Below, piece after piece: positions 1-9,470 of a stretch of 64,000 nucleotides of DNA (position 1 is the first letter of the stretch; each line of letters starts with the position of its first letter). The translations under genes and the position numbers were made by a program. The stretch covers positions 1 to 64,000 of the forward strand of contig CAZOKH010000002.1 in assembly GCA_964580315.1 (NCBI GenBank), in the 5' to 3' direction. The notes beneath the pieces are model-generated. The model did no database searches. It was not told the DNA's origin and worked only from the letters and a program-made list of their open reading frames with translations. Source of the DNA: CAZOKH01 sp964580315 (lineage in GTDB: Bacteria; Chloroflexota; Anaerolineae; Anaerolineales; Anaerolineaceae).

Positions 1-3000
1 AGTAGTAGCGCATGCCCGGCAGCAGGTCTGCCCCCACCGTGTAGTTCGATTCCACGAGGCCCATCTCTTCGATCACCAGGCTGGCCGCTGTGAAGCGGCT
101 GCTGGTGCCCACCTGAATCTGGTAGTACACCGCCGCCGGCGCTGAATCCGTCCAGTCAAAGGCCGGTTTCAGGCTGTCGATGATCACCGCACTGGCTGGC
201 AGCAGCAATTTGGGCTTGCCCGCCGCGGCTGGCATTTTGAAGGTCACCGTGTTGTCGGTGCTGGTGCTGGCCTGCGAGGGGTTCGCCGCCCCGTCTTGCG
301 CTGCCCCTGCGGCAACCTTGGCTGTCAATGTGCCGCTGCTGGTGATGCCCTTCACTTCCACCGTGTAAGCCGCCCCGCTGCCGCTCACCGTCACCACTTT
401 GCTGCCCTTGGCCGTGCCCGTGAGGGCCACATCGGTGGCCTCAAAGCCGGTCACATCTTCGCTGAATACCACATCGAACACCACCGGCACCGCGCTGGCC
501 GGGTCAGCCTGGGCTGCGCCCTGGTTGATGGTCACCGTGGGCTGGCTGGTGTCGATAACTTCTTCGTACATCACACTGGCTTCATGCGCTGCCGCCGGCA
601 TGCTCACCGCATTGCTGTCTGCCGTGCTGGTATCAGCAAGAGTACCCATCCAGCCGATAATTTTCCAGTTGGCGGCCGGCACAGCCCCGCTTAAGTTGAT
701 GTTTGCACCCGCCACATACTGCCCGGCCGGGCAGCCGGCTGAATTGGCCGGGTCTGCCGTCGGGTTGCTGCCTATGCCTTGATGGTTCAGCGTCAACGCG
801 TAGCAGGTGGGGATTTCAATATAGTTCACGCTGGCGCTGTGTGCAGCAGCCGGCATGGTCACGGTGTTGCTGTCCGCCGTGCTGGCGTCATCATCAGTGC
901 CTGTCCAACTGCCAATCTGCCAGCCGGAATCTGCCAGGGCGCCGCTCAAATTGATGACTGCGCCTTCCACATATTGCCCGGCAGGGCAGCCCACCGAATT
1001 AGCCGGGGTCGCTGCCGGGTCTGCACCGTTGCCGGTGTGTCCCAGGGTCAGCGCATAGCAGGTGGGAGTTTCAATGTAGTTCACGCTGGCACTGTGTGCG
1101 GCAGCCGGCATGGTCACCGTGTTGTTGTCCGCCGTGCTGGCATCATCATCGGTTCCGCTCCAGCCAGCCACCAGCCATCCGCTGTCGGGAGTTGCCCCGC
1201 TCAGGGTAATGCTTTCGCCAAAGTGATAAGTTCCCGCCGCGCAGCCGGTTGAATTGGCCGGTGTCGCCGTCGGGTTGCTGCCGCTGCCCGTGTGACCCAG
1301 GGTCAGCGCATAACAATCCTGTTCAAAGGTAGCCGTGCCAACCATGTCGAAGGTTACAATGCCGCTTTCAGGGTTGAGGCTGCCAGACAAATGACCACCC
1401 CACTCGACAAAGCTCCATCCTTCCGCCGGGACGGCGGTAACGGTGGCAAAGTCACCGTAATAGAAGGGGCCGGGCGGTTCAATGTTAATTGTGCCGTCGC
1501 CAATGGGCGTCATCGTGATGGTATATTGACGCTGCACATAGGTTACACTGACATCGTGCGCTGCATCGGGCATGGTCATCAAGTTGCTGCTGGCATTGTC
1601 CGTTCCAGTCCAGCTTTCAACCATCCATCCAAGTTCAGGAACTGCTGTCAGAGTAATATGTTCGCCTGCCAGGTATTTTCCAAGCGAGCAACCGGTTGAA
1701 CTGGTTGGCGAGGCGGTCGGATCATCCCCATCTCCGCTGTGGCTCAAAGTCAGCAGATGACAATCGGGGTCTTCAACATAATCAACACCGGCTTCGTGCG
1801 CTGCTGCAGGCATGCTTACCGTATTGGTGGTTGCGGTGCTGGTATTGTTGTTGGTGCCTGTCCAGCCGGCAACCTGCCAGCCGCTGTCAGGGACGGCGGT
1901 CAGAGTGATGGATGCGCCAGCCACATACTCTCCCACCTCGCAGCCAGTTGAATTTGCCGGAAACGCTATCGGATTGGAACCGTTGCCGGTGTGGGTGAGA
2001 GTCAATGGGTAGCAATCCAGCTCTTCGGTTGTGAAGGACCAGGTAGCGCCAGTGCTGGTCAGTTGATCATCGCTCACCACCGCATACCACTCATATTCCG
2101 AATTGGCAGTGCGCCCAGACCAGGTAAAGGAAGCATTTTGGCCGCTGGCCAGGTTGTAAACCGTACCAAGTTCCTGGAAGCTGCTTCCGCCGCCTTCCAT
2201 GTCATAATCCAGCGACACGGTATTCAACGGATCGCTGGTTTCATAAGCGCCCAGGGTGGGTGAATAGGTTGAAATATTAATCTTGTCATCATCAGGCGCA
2301 AATTGCATAATGCGCAGATAGCCGTTACCCCCGCTGGTAAAATCTTGATAATCAGACATCAGGACATAGATGGTATTGCCGCTGTCGCCGGTTTCTGTGC
2401 GCATGGCGGCGCCGTCAGAGGATGTGTGCATGTGCCCGCACAGCATCATGAACAGATTGGCATTGTCTTTCAAAGCTGTATAAATGGCTTCATTGCTCCA
2501 GGAATTATTGGTGTTCAGCAGATTGTGGGTGGCAACAATGCCGCGGCGGCTGCTGTAGGTTTTCAACAGGCCGTCTGCCCAGTTCAGCATGTTCGTGTTG
2601 GGGTTATATTGCAGGTTGATGAAAAGAAAGTCCATGCCGCCAGCGGTGAACAGGACGTAATTATTATCATTGGTGCCGTCATAATTGCCGCCGTAATAGC
2701 TCTTGCCGCTGAAACGGGAAGCACCAAAATAGGTGTTGTAATTGGTGGTGGGCTGGTCATGGTTGCCAGGCAACACCCCGTAGGTTACATCGCCGGCGTC
2801 CAGGATATCCATGGCAGTATCGGCATATGCCCACTGGGTGGTGCTGCTTGCCGTATTGACAATATCGCCCAGGTGTCCCACATACACAATATTCTCACCC
2901 AATTTATTATCTGAAATCCACTGCGTCTGCGCGGAGAAGTGAACGGTGTTGTTCTGGGCGTACATCTGTGTATCGGGCAGCGCAATGATGGTGAAGGTTT

Positions 3001-6000
3001 CACCTGTGCCGGTTCCGCCGTTCTTCTTGCCGTAGAAAGTGACATTCACCACGTCATCGTCCGGGTCGCTGACTGTCACCTCGAGGGTCGGCGAAAGTGA
3101 AACATCGGTGGCATCATCGGCCGGCTGCACCAACACCGGTGCGCCGGGCTGTTGATTGCCCGGAAGGCTAAAGTCGGCATTCACCGTTTTGTTGGTGGTC
3201 ATCACGATGGTAGTCGGGTTGGCGCTGCCGCTCAGATCGCCAAACCATTTGTTGAATTCATAACCAGAGTCCGCCACCGCGGTCAACTGTACGGTGGTGC
3301 CCGAGTTATACACGCCTTCTGCCGGGTCAAGCGTTACACTGCCGTGACCGTCGGTATTCACCATCAACGAATATTGCAATGGTGTATCAGATGAATAAAC
3401 AACCGTCAGTTGCGGACGGTATGAAAGCGTGGAAATGTCACTGGAGTAGATATTTACGCCGTCTGTGTTAGTGCCGATGAAGATCCACCCCAGGTTTTCA
3501 GCCGGGTTGGCTGACCAGCGCTGCAAACTGGCGGTTACATCAATCGAGTAAACCGTGCTGCGCGCATCCGCCACCGCCGAATCAATCACTGTTGAGTCGT
3601 ATTCGTTGGACTGCACCCCCGCCTCGCCGCCAAAGTTATTGTAGGTGACCGTCGAACCCGCCCAGCTCACCAGGCTTTCATACACATTGGCCGGGTCGCC
3701 CTCTGCCGTTGATTCTGAATTCAAGTCAGTGGTCATGTAGGTTAACGTGGCCGATACAATGTTAGCGCCGTCTGGGATTAAACCACCCTCAGAGGCGAAC
3801 AAATCATCAAAGCGGATCAGGGCATATTCATCCGTTGTGGTGCCGCTGTTGGCGTCCCACTGTAAATCAGTTTCTGAGCCGTAATTATTTGCGCCATCGG
3901 TTGTGCCGCGAATGTAAGCATCATCCGTGCCGGTATAACCATTGGCGCCATATTGATAAGTCGCCGTGTACTGCGACATTTCAACAAAGATGGCTGTTAC
4001 GCTCTTGTCGGCATCCATGACGATGGATTCTGGGTTGGTGCTGCCCGTCAGGTCGCCGCTCCAGCTTCCAAATTTCCAGCCGCTGCCGGCAACTGCCGTC
4101 AATTCAACCGTACTGCCCTCTTCAAAGAATTCACCGGTGGGGTTGAGCGTCACACTGCCGTTGCCCACAATGCTCACGTCCAAATCGTGATAAACAACCG
4201 AACTGGGCGCATAGGTCACCGACAACATCGGTCGATAGGTTACGGTTGCCACATCACTGGAATAGATATTGACTCCGTCGGTGCCGGTTGACAGGAACAC
4301 CCACCCCAGGTTTTGACCGGGAGTAAGCGACCAGCGCTGCAAGGCAGCCGTCACATCCATATTGTAGGCAGTGCTTCTTGCATCGGCAGGCGCAGAAATA
4401 ACCGGCGTGGAGCGGTATTCATCCGATTGCACGCCGGCGTCGCCGCCAAAGTTGTTGTACGTAACGGTTGACCCTGTCCAACTCACCAGGCTTTCATACA
4501 CATTGGCCGGGTCGCCCTCTGCCGTCGAACCTGAATTCAAGTCAGTGGTCGTGTAGGTCAAGGTGGCCGACAGGATGGTTGAACCGTTGGGGATGGGACC
4601 GCCTTCCGATTCAAACAGGCTGCCAAAGCGAATCAAGCCGATCTCATCGGTGGTTGTTCCCGAGTTGTCATCCCATTCAATGTCATCTTCCGAGCCAAAA
4701 TTGCTGGCGCCAGCTGTGGAACCGCGCAGGTAAGTGTCATCTGCGCCGGTATAACTGTTGACTCCGTAGCGGAAGGTGAGTGTGACCTCGCTGGATTCGA
4801 CAAAGTTTGCCGTCACCGCTTTGTTGCCGTCCATGGTGAGGCTGGCGGGGTTAGTATTGCCGGTCAAATCACCGCTCCAACTGTCAAACTCATAACCGGT
4901 TGCCGCTTCAGCCGTCAGGCTGACCAGCGTGCCGGCGGGGTAGCTGCCGCCCGCCGGGTCCAGCGTCACCGTGCCGTTGGCGCTGGTCACCGATAGTGTG
5001 TAATACACAACCACGCTTCCGCTGACCGGAATATTCACATCAGCAGCACCGCTGCTGGTGTGCGCAAGGTTACCGCCAAAAGAACCGGCGGAAGCGCCGG
5101 TCAGACGCACATAAATGGTGGTTTCATCCACCACGCCGCCCGCCTGCGCCAGGATCAAACCGCTGTAATAAGTCGTTCCGTCAACCGAAAGCTCAAAACC
5201 GGTTGGCGGGGCAATGGAAATATCTGCGGTCAGGTTACTGCCCGACACGGTATAGGTCTGCGCAGCAGACGGCACACCCGGCTGCGTGCTGAAAGCCGAC
5301 AGCGTTCCCCCGGTAATGATGGTAGGGTCGGTGCTGGGAACACAGTAGGTCACATTCAACTTGGGCCGGTTGGCTTCTGTGGCAGCTTCCGACGAATCCA
5401 CTTTCCAATAATCACTGCTGCTGCCCGAGTAATTTTGCATGGTCAGGCCATAATTGCTGATGGAGCCATCTACCCATCCCTGAACCACCGCAATGCCGTC
5501 CGCATCCAGGTTGAAGGTGCGGCTGCCGGTGGAATTGAAATCGGCCGCCACGGCGCCCCACAGGTTGGTATTGTAACGGTCAGAGGTTGTGTTGGCTGCG
5601 CCTGCCGTGCCCCAATTGCCCGTGCCGGCGCCGTAATAGGTCCACGATGCACCTGTACCATCCGCGCCATTATTGGTGCCTTCCACCCAGTCGCGCCGCA
5701 TGTTATACAGGCTGAAAGCGTACGCCGACCCCTCGGTAACATGAAAAGTCAGGCTGGCTGCTGAAATGGTGGCATTGGACGGGATGCTGCCGACATTCCA
5801 ACGATACAGCGCCCCCTGTCCCCAATCACTGTTCGGGCTGACCTGGATTGTTGTTGAACCACCATAATTCTGAGTTATTTCAGAATACCGCAACCAGGTG
5901 TCCTCAGCAGCGGTCAAATTGACGGTTGTACACAGCGAAACCACAAAATTCGCCGTAACCGTTTTGTCGGCATCCATGGTGATGGTTGCCGGGTTGTCGC

Positions 6001-7060
6001 TGCCGCCCAAGTTGCCGCTCCAACTGCTGAATTCATAACCACTGCCCGCAACGGCAGTCAAAGTAACTGTGCTGCCCTCGTTATATACGCCCCCTGCCGG
6101 GTCGAGCGTTACGCTGCCATCGCCCACGGCGTTCACTGTTAAGGTGTACTGTGGAATCGGATCGGTTGAATATTCAACCGTCAATTTCGGGCGGTTCGCC
6201 GCCGTGGCATAGTTGCTGGAATAGATGGTGACGCCGTCATTATTCGTTCCAATGAAAATCCATCCCAGGTTTTCGGCCGGGTTGGCGGTCCAGCGCTGCA
6301 GGCTGGCGGTCACATCAATGCTGTAAACCGTGCTCAATTCTTCGGCAATCGCCGAAGCCACTGCCGGGGTGCGATATTCATCTGTCGCTACACCCGCGTC
6401 GCCGCCAAAATTATTGTAAGTAACCGTCGACCCCGCCCAGCTTACCAGACTTTCATACACATTGGCCGGGTCGCCATAAGCAGTCGAACCCGAGTCCAAA
6501 TCGGTGGTCATGTAGCTCAATGACGCCGAAATGATGGTCGCACCGTCTGGGATGGGCCCGCCTTCGGAGACAAACAGGTCGTCAAAGCGAATCAAACCGA
6601 TCTCATCGGACGATGAGCCGCTTTCGTTGTCCCACTCAATGCCGGCGTTGGAGCCGTAATTGGTGCCGGCTGATGAAGCGCGCAGGAATGAGTCCACTGT
6701 CCCCGAGTAACTTGATACGCCGTTTTGGAAAGTGGCGGTAGCAGAGCTTAAGGCGCCCACCGGCTCATCACCTGATATTTCATCAAATAAGATTTCTGGT
6801 TGAGGTTCGTCAACAGGTTCAGGTGCGGGAGGCTCAACTTCTGGCAGTTCCAACACCTCCTCAACAGCCGACGTCGGGTCAACTCCACCCGGCTGTTCAC
6901 CTTCTGAAGGTGGCACTTCGTCACCAGTGGACGGCGCTGGTTCAACAATAATTCCATCATCGGCACGCGCCACAACTGTTGTGCTCATGAAGTTGCCAAA
7001 AACGAGCACGAAGACAATGAATAGCCTCATGCTATTCAGACACGAAGTCTTGAATCTCAT
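1..7060 (-). CDS. Giant secreted metallophosphoesterase with DNRLRE and InlB-type repeats (C-terminus beyond window)
   Basis: The frame stays open for about 2350 codons from the ATG at 7058-7060, which follows a GGAGGA ribosome binding site, to base 2, so the C-terminus lies outside the window. A signal peptide covers residues 1-33, followed by a Pro/Glu-rich linker. Four DNRLRE-like beta modules follow, at about residues 104-297, 379-572, 759-951 and 1026-1219; each ends in an RPxLxVxY-type strand. InlB B-type repeats (ending in phrases like DKTVTANF) lie between them. A calcineurin-like phosphoesterase core spans about 1350-1600, with DTQ, GHLGDIVN, GNHD and GHMH motifs. Six more GW..W repeats and a bacterial Ig-like domain (FSEDVTGFE) follow. 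It is probably a cell-surface or secreted phosphoesterase; the substrate cannot be told. A structured RNA leader lies upstream at 7195-7296. Confidence 0.85.
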   Translation of the reverse strand, partial: MRFKTSCLNSMRLFIVFVLVFGNFMSTTVVARADDGIIVEPAPSTGDEVPPSEGEQPGGVDPTSAVEEVLELPEVEPPAPEPVDEPQPEILFDEISGDEPVGALSSATATFQNGVSSYSGTVDSFLRASSAGTNYGSNAGIEWDNESGSSSDEIGLIRFDDLFVSEGGPIPDGATIISASLSYMTTDLDSGSTAYGDPANVYESLVSWAGSTVTYNNFGGDAGVATDEYRTPAVASAIAEELSTVYSIDVTASLQRWTANPAENLGWIFIGTNNDGVTIYSSNYATAANRPKLTVEYSTDPIPQYTLTVNAVGDGSVTLDPAGGVYNEGSTVTLTAVAGSGYEFSSWSGNLGGSDNPATITMDADKTVTANFVVSLCTTVNLTAAEDTWLRYSEITQNYGGSTTIQVSPNSDWGQGALYRWNVGSIPSNATISAASLTFHVTEGSAYAFSLYNMRRDWVEGTNNGADGTGASWTYYGAGTGNWGTAGAANTTSDRYNTNLWGAVAADFNSTGSRTFNLDADGIAVVQGWVDGSISNYGLTMQNYSGSSSDYWKVDSSEAATEANRPKLNVTYCVPSTDPTIITGGTLSAFSTQPGVPSAAQTYTVSGSNLTADISIAPPTGFELSVDGTTYYSGLILAQAGGVVDETTIYVRLTGASAGSFGGNLAHTSSGAADVNIPVSGSVVVYYTLSVTSANGTVTLDPAGGSYPAGTLVSLTAEAATGYEFDSWSGDLTGNTNPASLTMDGNKAVTANFVESSEVTLTFRYGVNSYTGADDTYLRGSTAGASNFGSEDDIEWDDNSGTTTDEIGLIRFGSLFESEGGPIPNGSTILSATLTYTTTDLNSGSTAEGDPANVYESLVSWTGSTVTYNNFGGDAGVQSDEYRSTPVISAPADARSTAYNMDVTAALQRWSLTPGQNLGWVFLSTGTDGVNIYSSDVATVTYRPMLSVTYAPSSVVYHDLDVSIVGNGSVTLNPTGEFFEEGSTVELTAVAGSGWKFGSWSGDLTGSTNPESIVMDADKSVTAIFVEMSQYTATYQYGANGYTGTDDAYIRGTTDGANNYGSETDLQWDANSGTTTDEYALIRFDDLFASEGGLIPDGANIVSATLTYMTTDLNSESTAEGDPANVYESLVSWAGSTVTYNNFGGEAGVQSNEYDSTVIDSAVADARSTVYSIDVTASLQRWSANPAENLGWIFIGTNTDGVNIYSSDISTLSYRPQLTVVYSSDTPLQYSLMVNTDGHGSVTLDPAEGVYNSGTTVQLTAVADSGYEFNKWFGDLSGSANPTTIVMTTNKTVNADFSLPGNQQPGAPVLVQPADDATDVSLSPTLEVTVSDPDDDVVNVTFYGKKNGGTGTGETFTIIALPDTQMYAQNNTVHFSAQTQWISDNKLGENIVYVGHLGDIVNTASSTTQWAYADTAMDILDAGDVTYGVLPGNHDQPTTNYNTYFGASRFSGKSYYGGNYDGTNDNNYVLFTAGGMDFLFINLQYNPNTNMLNWADGLLKTYSSRRGIVATHNLLNTNNSWSNEAIYTALKDNANLFMMLCGHMHTSSDGAAMRTETGDSGNTIYVLMSDYQDFTSGGNGYLRIMQFAPDDDKINISTYSPTLGAYETSDPLNTVSLDYDMEGGGSSFQELGTVYNLASGQNASFTWSGRTANSEYEWYAVVSDDQLTSTGATWSFTTEELDCYPLTLTHTGNGSNPIAFPANSTGCEVGEYVAGASITLTAVPDSGWQVAGWTGTNNNTSTATTNTVSMPAAAHEAGVDYVEDPDCHLLTLSHSGDGDDPTASPTSSTGCSLGKYLAGEHITLTAVPELGWMVESWTGTDNASSNLMTMPDAAHDVSVTYVQRQYTITMTPIGDGTINIEPPGPFYYGDFATVTAVPAEGWSFVEWGGHLSGSLNPESGIVTFDMVGTATFEQDCYALTLGHTGSGSNPTATPANSTGCAAGTYHFGESITLSGATPDSGWLVAGWSGTDDDASTADNNTVTMPAAAHSASVNYIETPTCYALTLGHTGNGADPAATPANSVGCPAGQYVEGAVINLSGALADSGWQIGSWTGTDDDASTADSNTVTMPAAAHSASVNYIEIPTCYALTLNHQGIGSNPTADPANSAGCPAGQYVAGANINLSGAVPAANWKIIGWMGTLADTSTADSNAVSMPAAAHEASVMYEEVIDTSQPTVTINQGAAQADPASAVPVVFDVVFSEDVTGFEATDVALTGTAKGSKVVTVSGSGAAYTVEVKGITSSGTLTAKVAAGAAQDGAANPSQASTSTDNTVTFKMPAAAGKPKLLLPASAVIIDSLKPAFDWTDSAPAAVYYQIQVGTSSRFTAASLVIEEMGLVESNYTVGADLLPGMRYY

Positions 7061-7194
7061 AGAATCCTCCCCAGAATACTATTTCGACAAGGAAAACGAT
7101 TATTCAATTGTCAGAAACAATAAGATGATTGCCGATAACAATATGACTTCTACCCCACTAAGACCGGCATCGATGAAACAAATGGTGATAAAAC

Positions 7195-7296
7195 AAAAAA
7201 ACCGGCTGCATCTGCCGGTTTCGCTATTGGCTCCCTGATTTCTGTCCCCTTTACACGGGGTAAGCGACCAATTTCAGAAATACAGTTCAACGCCGC
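7195..7296 (-). ncRNA. Structured RNA leader, copy 1 (riboswitch-like, ends in terminator hairpin)
   Basis: Read on the minus strand, a core GGTCGCTTACCCC leads into a short hairpin (CCCC/GGGG), then GAGCCAATAGCGAAACC, then a terminator-like hairpin AACCGGC/GCCGGTT (7200-7220) with a T-rich tail. A UUGG/CCAA helix (7268-7271 with 7227-7230) and a UCGCU/AGCGA helix (7263-7267 with 7221-7225) cross each other, which would form a pseudoknot. The same architecture recurs at 8475-8583. It lies about 135 nt before the giant secreted-protein gene, so transcription termination control of that gene is the simplest reading. I could not match it to a riboswitch class I know. Confidence 0.6.
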
Positions 7297-7569
7297 AAGT
7301 ATCGATTACTAGAAAGATTATAGAGAAAAAAAATTAGTCTGTCAATAGTCAATAATTAGAGCGTGGTTATATGTTTCTTATTGAACAGTCCTGATTTCCT
7401 TTATGTTTAATAAAAATACAATAAGCAATATAAAGATTATTCAACACAAATCTGCATTCCATCAAAAAGAATTTCAGCAGATGGAAAAACAATGTCTTGC
7501 AGTACCAATCATGAACCATTCCTGCAACAAATTCAGCCGGAAAATCACCCGGTTTGCTAACACATATCT

Positions 7570-8346
7570 TTATTCAGTTTGTAATTTGTATCCCAGGCGT
7601 CCCACCGTTGCGATGAGCTCAGAACCAGGCACAGCCATTTCAAATTTTCGACGCAGGGAGAAAACCAGGTATTTGATGCGTTTCTGAATGTTGGGATTGT
7701 CCTCTCCCCAGATTTCGAGCGTGATGGTTCGATAGGGCACCACGACTGGAGCGCGCTTTGCCAGCACTGCCAGCACCGCAAACTCTTTGCCGGTTAATTG
7801 AACCCGCTTCTGCCTGTAAATCACTTCTTCGATGTCGAAATTGATGGAAAGGTCAACATCCGGAAAATACAATTTATCTTTGGGTAAAGCGCGTTTCTGG
7901 GCGCGCCGTAAAACCGCCCTGGCTCTTTCAGCAACCTCGGCGTTGAAAAACGGTTTGGTAATATAATCATCAGCGCCCATCTTTAACGCCCGTACAATTT
8001 TTTCTTTGTCGGCAATCGCCGAAACAATGATTACCGGTGTATCGGTGAATTTTCGCAAGTGCTGATAGAATTCCCAACCGTCCATTTCAGGCATCATCAA
8101 GTCCAGGATCAACAGATCCGGTCGAATCTCAGCAGCTTTCTTCAACGCGTCTTTGCCATCATAAGAACCAGAAACATTAAACCCGGCATGCAGCAAAATT
8201 TGCTTTAACAGGAACACGGTTTCCGGTTCGTCTTCAACAATCAAGACGCTCTGGCTGGCTTCTTCTCCCAGTTTATCCAGATCAACTCCCACAATCGGGG
8301 ATGAATTTGCCTGTGCGAGATGTGAATTTTGAAAGTTGTTAATCAT
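7570..8346 (-). CDS. OmpR/PhoB-family response regulator
   Basis: 258 residues. An N-terminal receiver domain starts near residue 35 (VLIVEDEPE), with the phospho-acceptor Asp in LLILDLMMPEMDGW and the conserved Lys in DDYITKPF. A C-terminal winged helix covers about residues 160-258 (LTGKEFAVLAVLAKRA ... GRLGYKL). It should bind DNA when phosphorylated. The ATG at 8346 is chosen because AAAGGAAG lies 8 nt before it; an ATG 33 nt upstream has no such site. No histidine kinase is adjacent, so the partner is unknown. The structured RNA leader copy 2 lies just upstream (8475-8583). Confidence 0.9.
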   Translation of the reverse strand: MINNFQNSHLAQANSSPIVGVDLDKLGEEASQSVLIVEDEPETVFLLKQILLHAGFNVSGSYDGKDALKKAAEIRPDLLILDLMMPEMDGWEFYQHLRKFTDTPVIIVSAIADKEKIVRALKMGADDYITKPFFNAEVAERARAVLRRAQKRALPKDKLYFPDVDLSINFDIEEVIYRQKRVQLTGKEFAVLAVLAKRAPVVVPYRTITLEIWGEDNPNIQKRIKYLVFSLRRKFEMAVPGSELIATVGRLGYKLQTE

Positions 8347-8474
8347 CGCTATACTTCCTTTGTTAGTCTTATCTGGCATTTATTCAATTGGCCGTGATGA
8401 AAGAAATGAAAAGTTGACCTGTAATAGACTCTCGCTAAACAACTTTCCAATAAAACATCAACTGACAAAAATTA

Positions 8475-8583
8475 AAATAAAAAACCGGCTCATTCAGGCC
8501 GGTTTCGCTACTGGCTCGCCGAGCGCCTTCCCATAACAACCGGGTAAGCGACCAGATTAAGACAACTCGGGTCATCGCCGCCA
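8475..8583 (-). ncRNA. Structured RNA leader, copy 2 (riboswitch-like, ends in terminator hairpin)
   Basis: This is the second copy of the motif at 7195-7296. The minus strand shows GGTCGCTTACCC, a CCC/GGG hairpin, then GAGCCAGTAGCGAAACCGGC and a terminator-like hairpin AAACCGGC/GCCGGTTT (8482-8505) with a T run. The CUGG/CCAG helix (8552-8555 with 8511-8514) replaces UUGG/CCAA of copy 1, a compensatory base-pair change that supports a real helix. The crossing UCGCU/AGCGA pairing is unchanged. A GCGGCG block lies 26-28 nt 5' of the core in both copies. It precedes the response regulator gene by about 130 nt. Confidence 0.6.
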
Positions 8584-8768
8584 CACTGATTTTTATTAAA
8601 TTTCTTAAAAACATTATACATCCCATAATTGATTTGTCAATAGGATGAAGTTAGTTTTTGGTTGAGGGATGTCTCGCACAATGTCCTTTTCGTTATCTTT
8701 CTGTAAAGAAAATCTCTAACCAGACACACAAGTTAAGAAAAGGAAGGTTGTGATAGAATCACAGCCTG

Positions 8769-9437
8769 ATGGCTCTGTCTATTCTATTGGCTTCAGTTTC
8801 ACCCCGCAGGCGTCAATTACTAGCCTGGACAGGCTTGCAATTCCAAATTCAACCTGCCGACATCGATGAATCCCCCCTGCCCGGAGAATTGCCACAAACC
8901 TACGTCCTGCGCCTGGCTCAAAGCAAAGCTCGCGCCGCACTGGCAGCCCGTGTTGCACCAGATCAATTAATCCTGGCTGCTGATACAATTGTTTGTGACG
9001 GAGAAACTTTGCTGGGCAAACCAGCCAATCCTGAACAGGCCAAAAACATGTTAAAGAAATTACGGGGGCGCTGCCACCAGGTAATCACCGCGCTGGCGCT
9101 GCTGCCCTCAGACAATCAACCGCAGCAAACCGATTTGTGTGTTTCAAACGTTTGCATGCGCAACTATACTGAAGAAGAAATTGACGCCTACGTTAAAAGC
9201 GGAGATCCATTGGACAAAGCCGGGGCATATGCAATTCAAAATGAGCAATTCCACCCGGTAACCGGTTTCAATGGCTGTTTTGCCAGCGTCATGGGATTGC
9301 CGCTGTGTCATTTGAACCGCAGCTTAAAAAAATGGAATATTAACCTGACGAAAGATATTCCACAGGCGTGCTTGCAAAATCTTGGCTACACCTGCCCCAT
9401 ACACCGGGCAGTTTTACAAGGTCAGGCGATCGGTTAG
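8769..9437 (+). CDS. maf: Maf-family nucleoside triphosphate pyrophosphatase
   Basis: 222 residues. The N-terminal signature LLASVSPRRRQLL and the AADTIV metal-site region are typical of Maf/YhdE, which hydrolyse (d)NTPs, often dTTP/UTP or modified nucleotides, to monophosphates plus pyrophosphate. Full length for the family, with a short C-terminal extension. The start is the first in-frame ATG; an AAGGAAGG lies about 20 nt upstream, farther than ideal, so the exact start is not certain. It is followed after 33 nt by a penicillin-binding protein gene on the same strand, in line with its frequent clustering with cell envelope genes. Confidence 0.9.
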   Translation: MALSILLASVSPRRRQLLAWTGLQFQIQPADIDESPLPGELPQTYVLRLAQSKARAALAARVAPDQLILAADTIVCDGETLLGKPANPEQAKNMLKKLRGRCHQVITALALLPSDNQPQQTDLCVSNVCMRNYTEEEIDAYVKSGDPLDKAGAYAIQNEQFHPVTGFNGCFASVMGLPLCHLNRSLKKWNINLTKDIPQACLQNLGYTCPIHRAVLQGQAIG

Positions 9438-9470
9438 CGTTACGCCAGGTGTCAGGAGGAAAAAATTTAC

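Noticed and set aside
1..7060. Regular DNA repeats in the first 7 kb that could suggest an array or repeat island
   Set aside because: They follow the codon frame of one long reading frame and correspond to repeated protein modules (DNRLRE, InlB-type, GW..W); no CRISPR-like repeat-spacer pattern.
7195..8583. Known GEMM (c-di-GMP-I) riboswitch
   Set aside because: The GGGCAAACC and GACGCAAAGCC cores of that class are absent in both copies.
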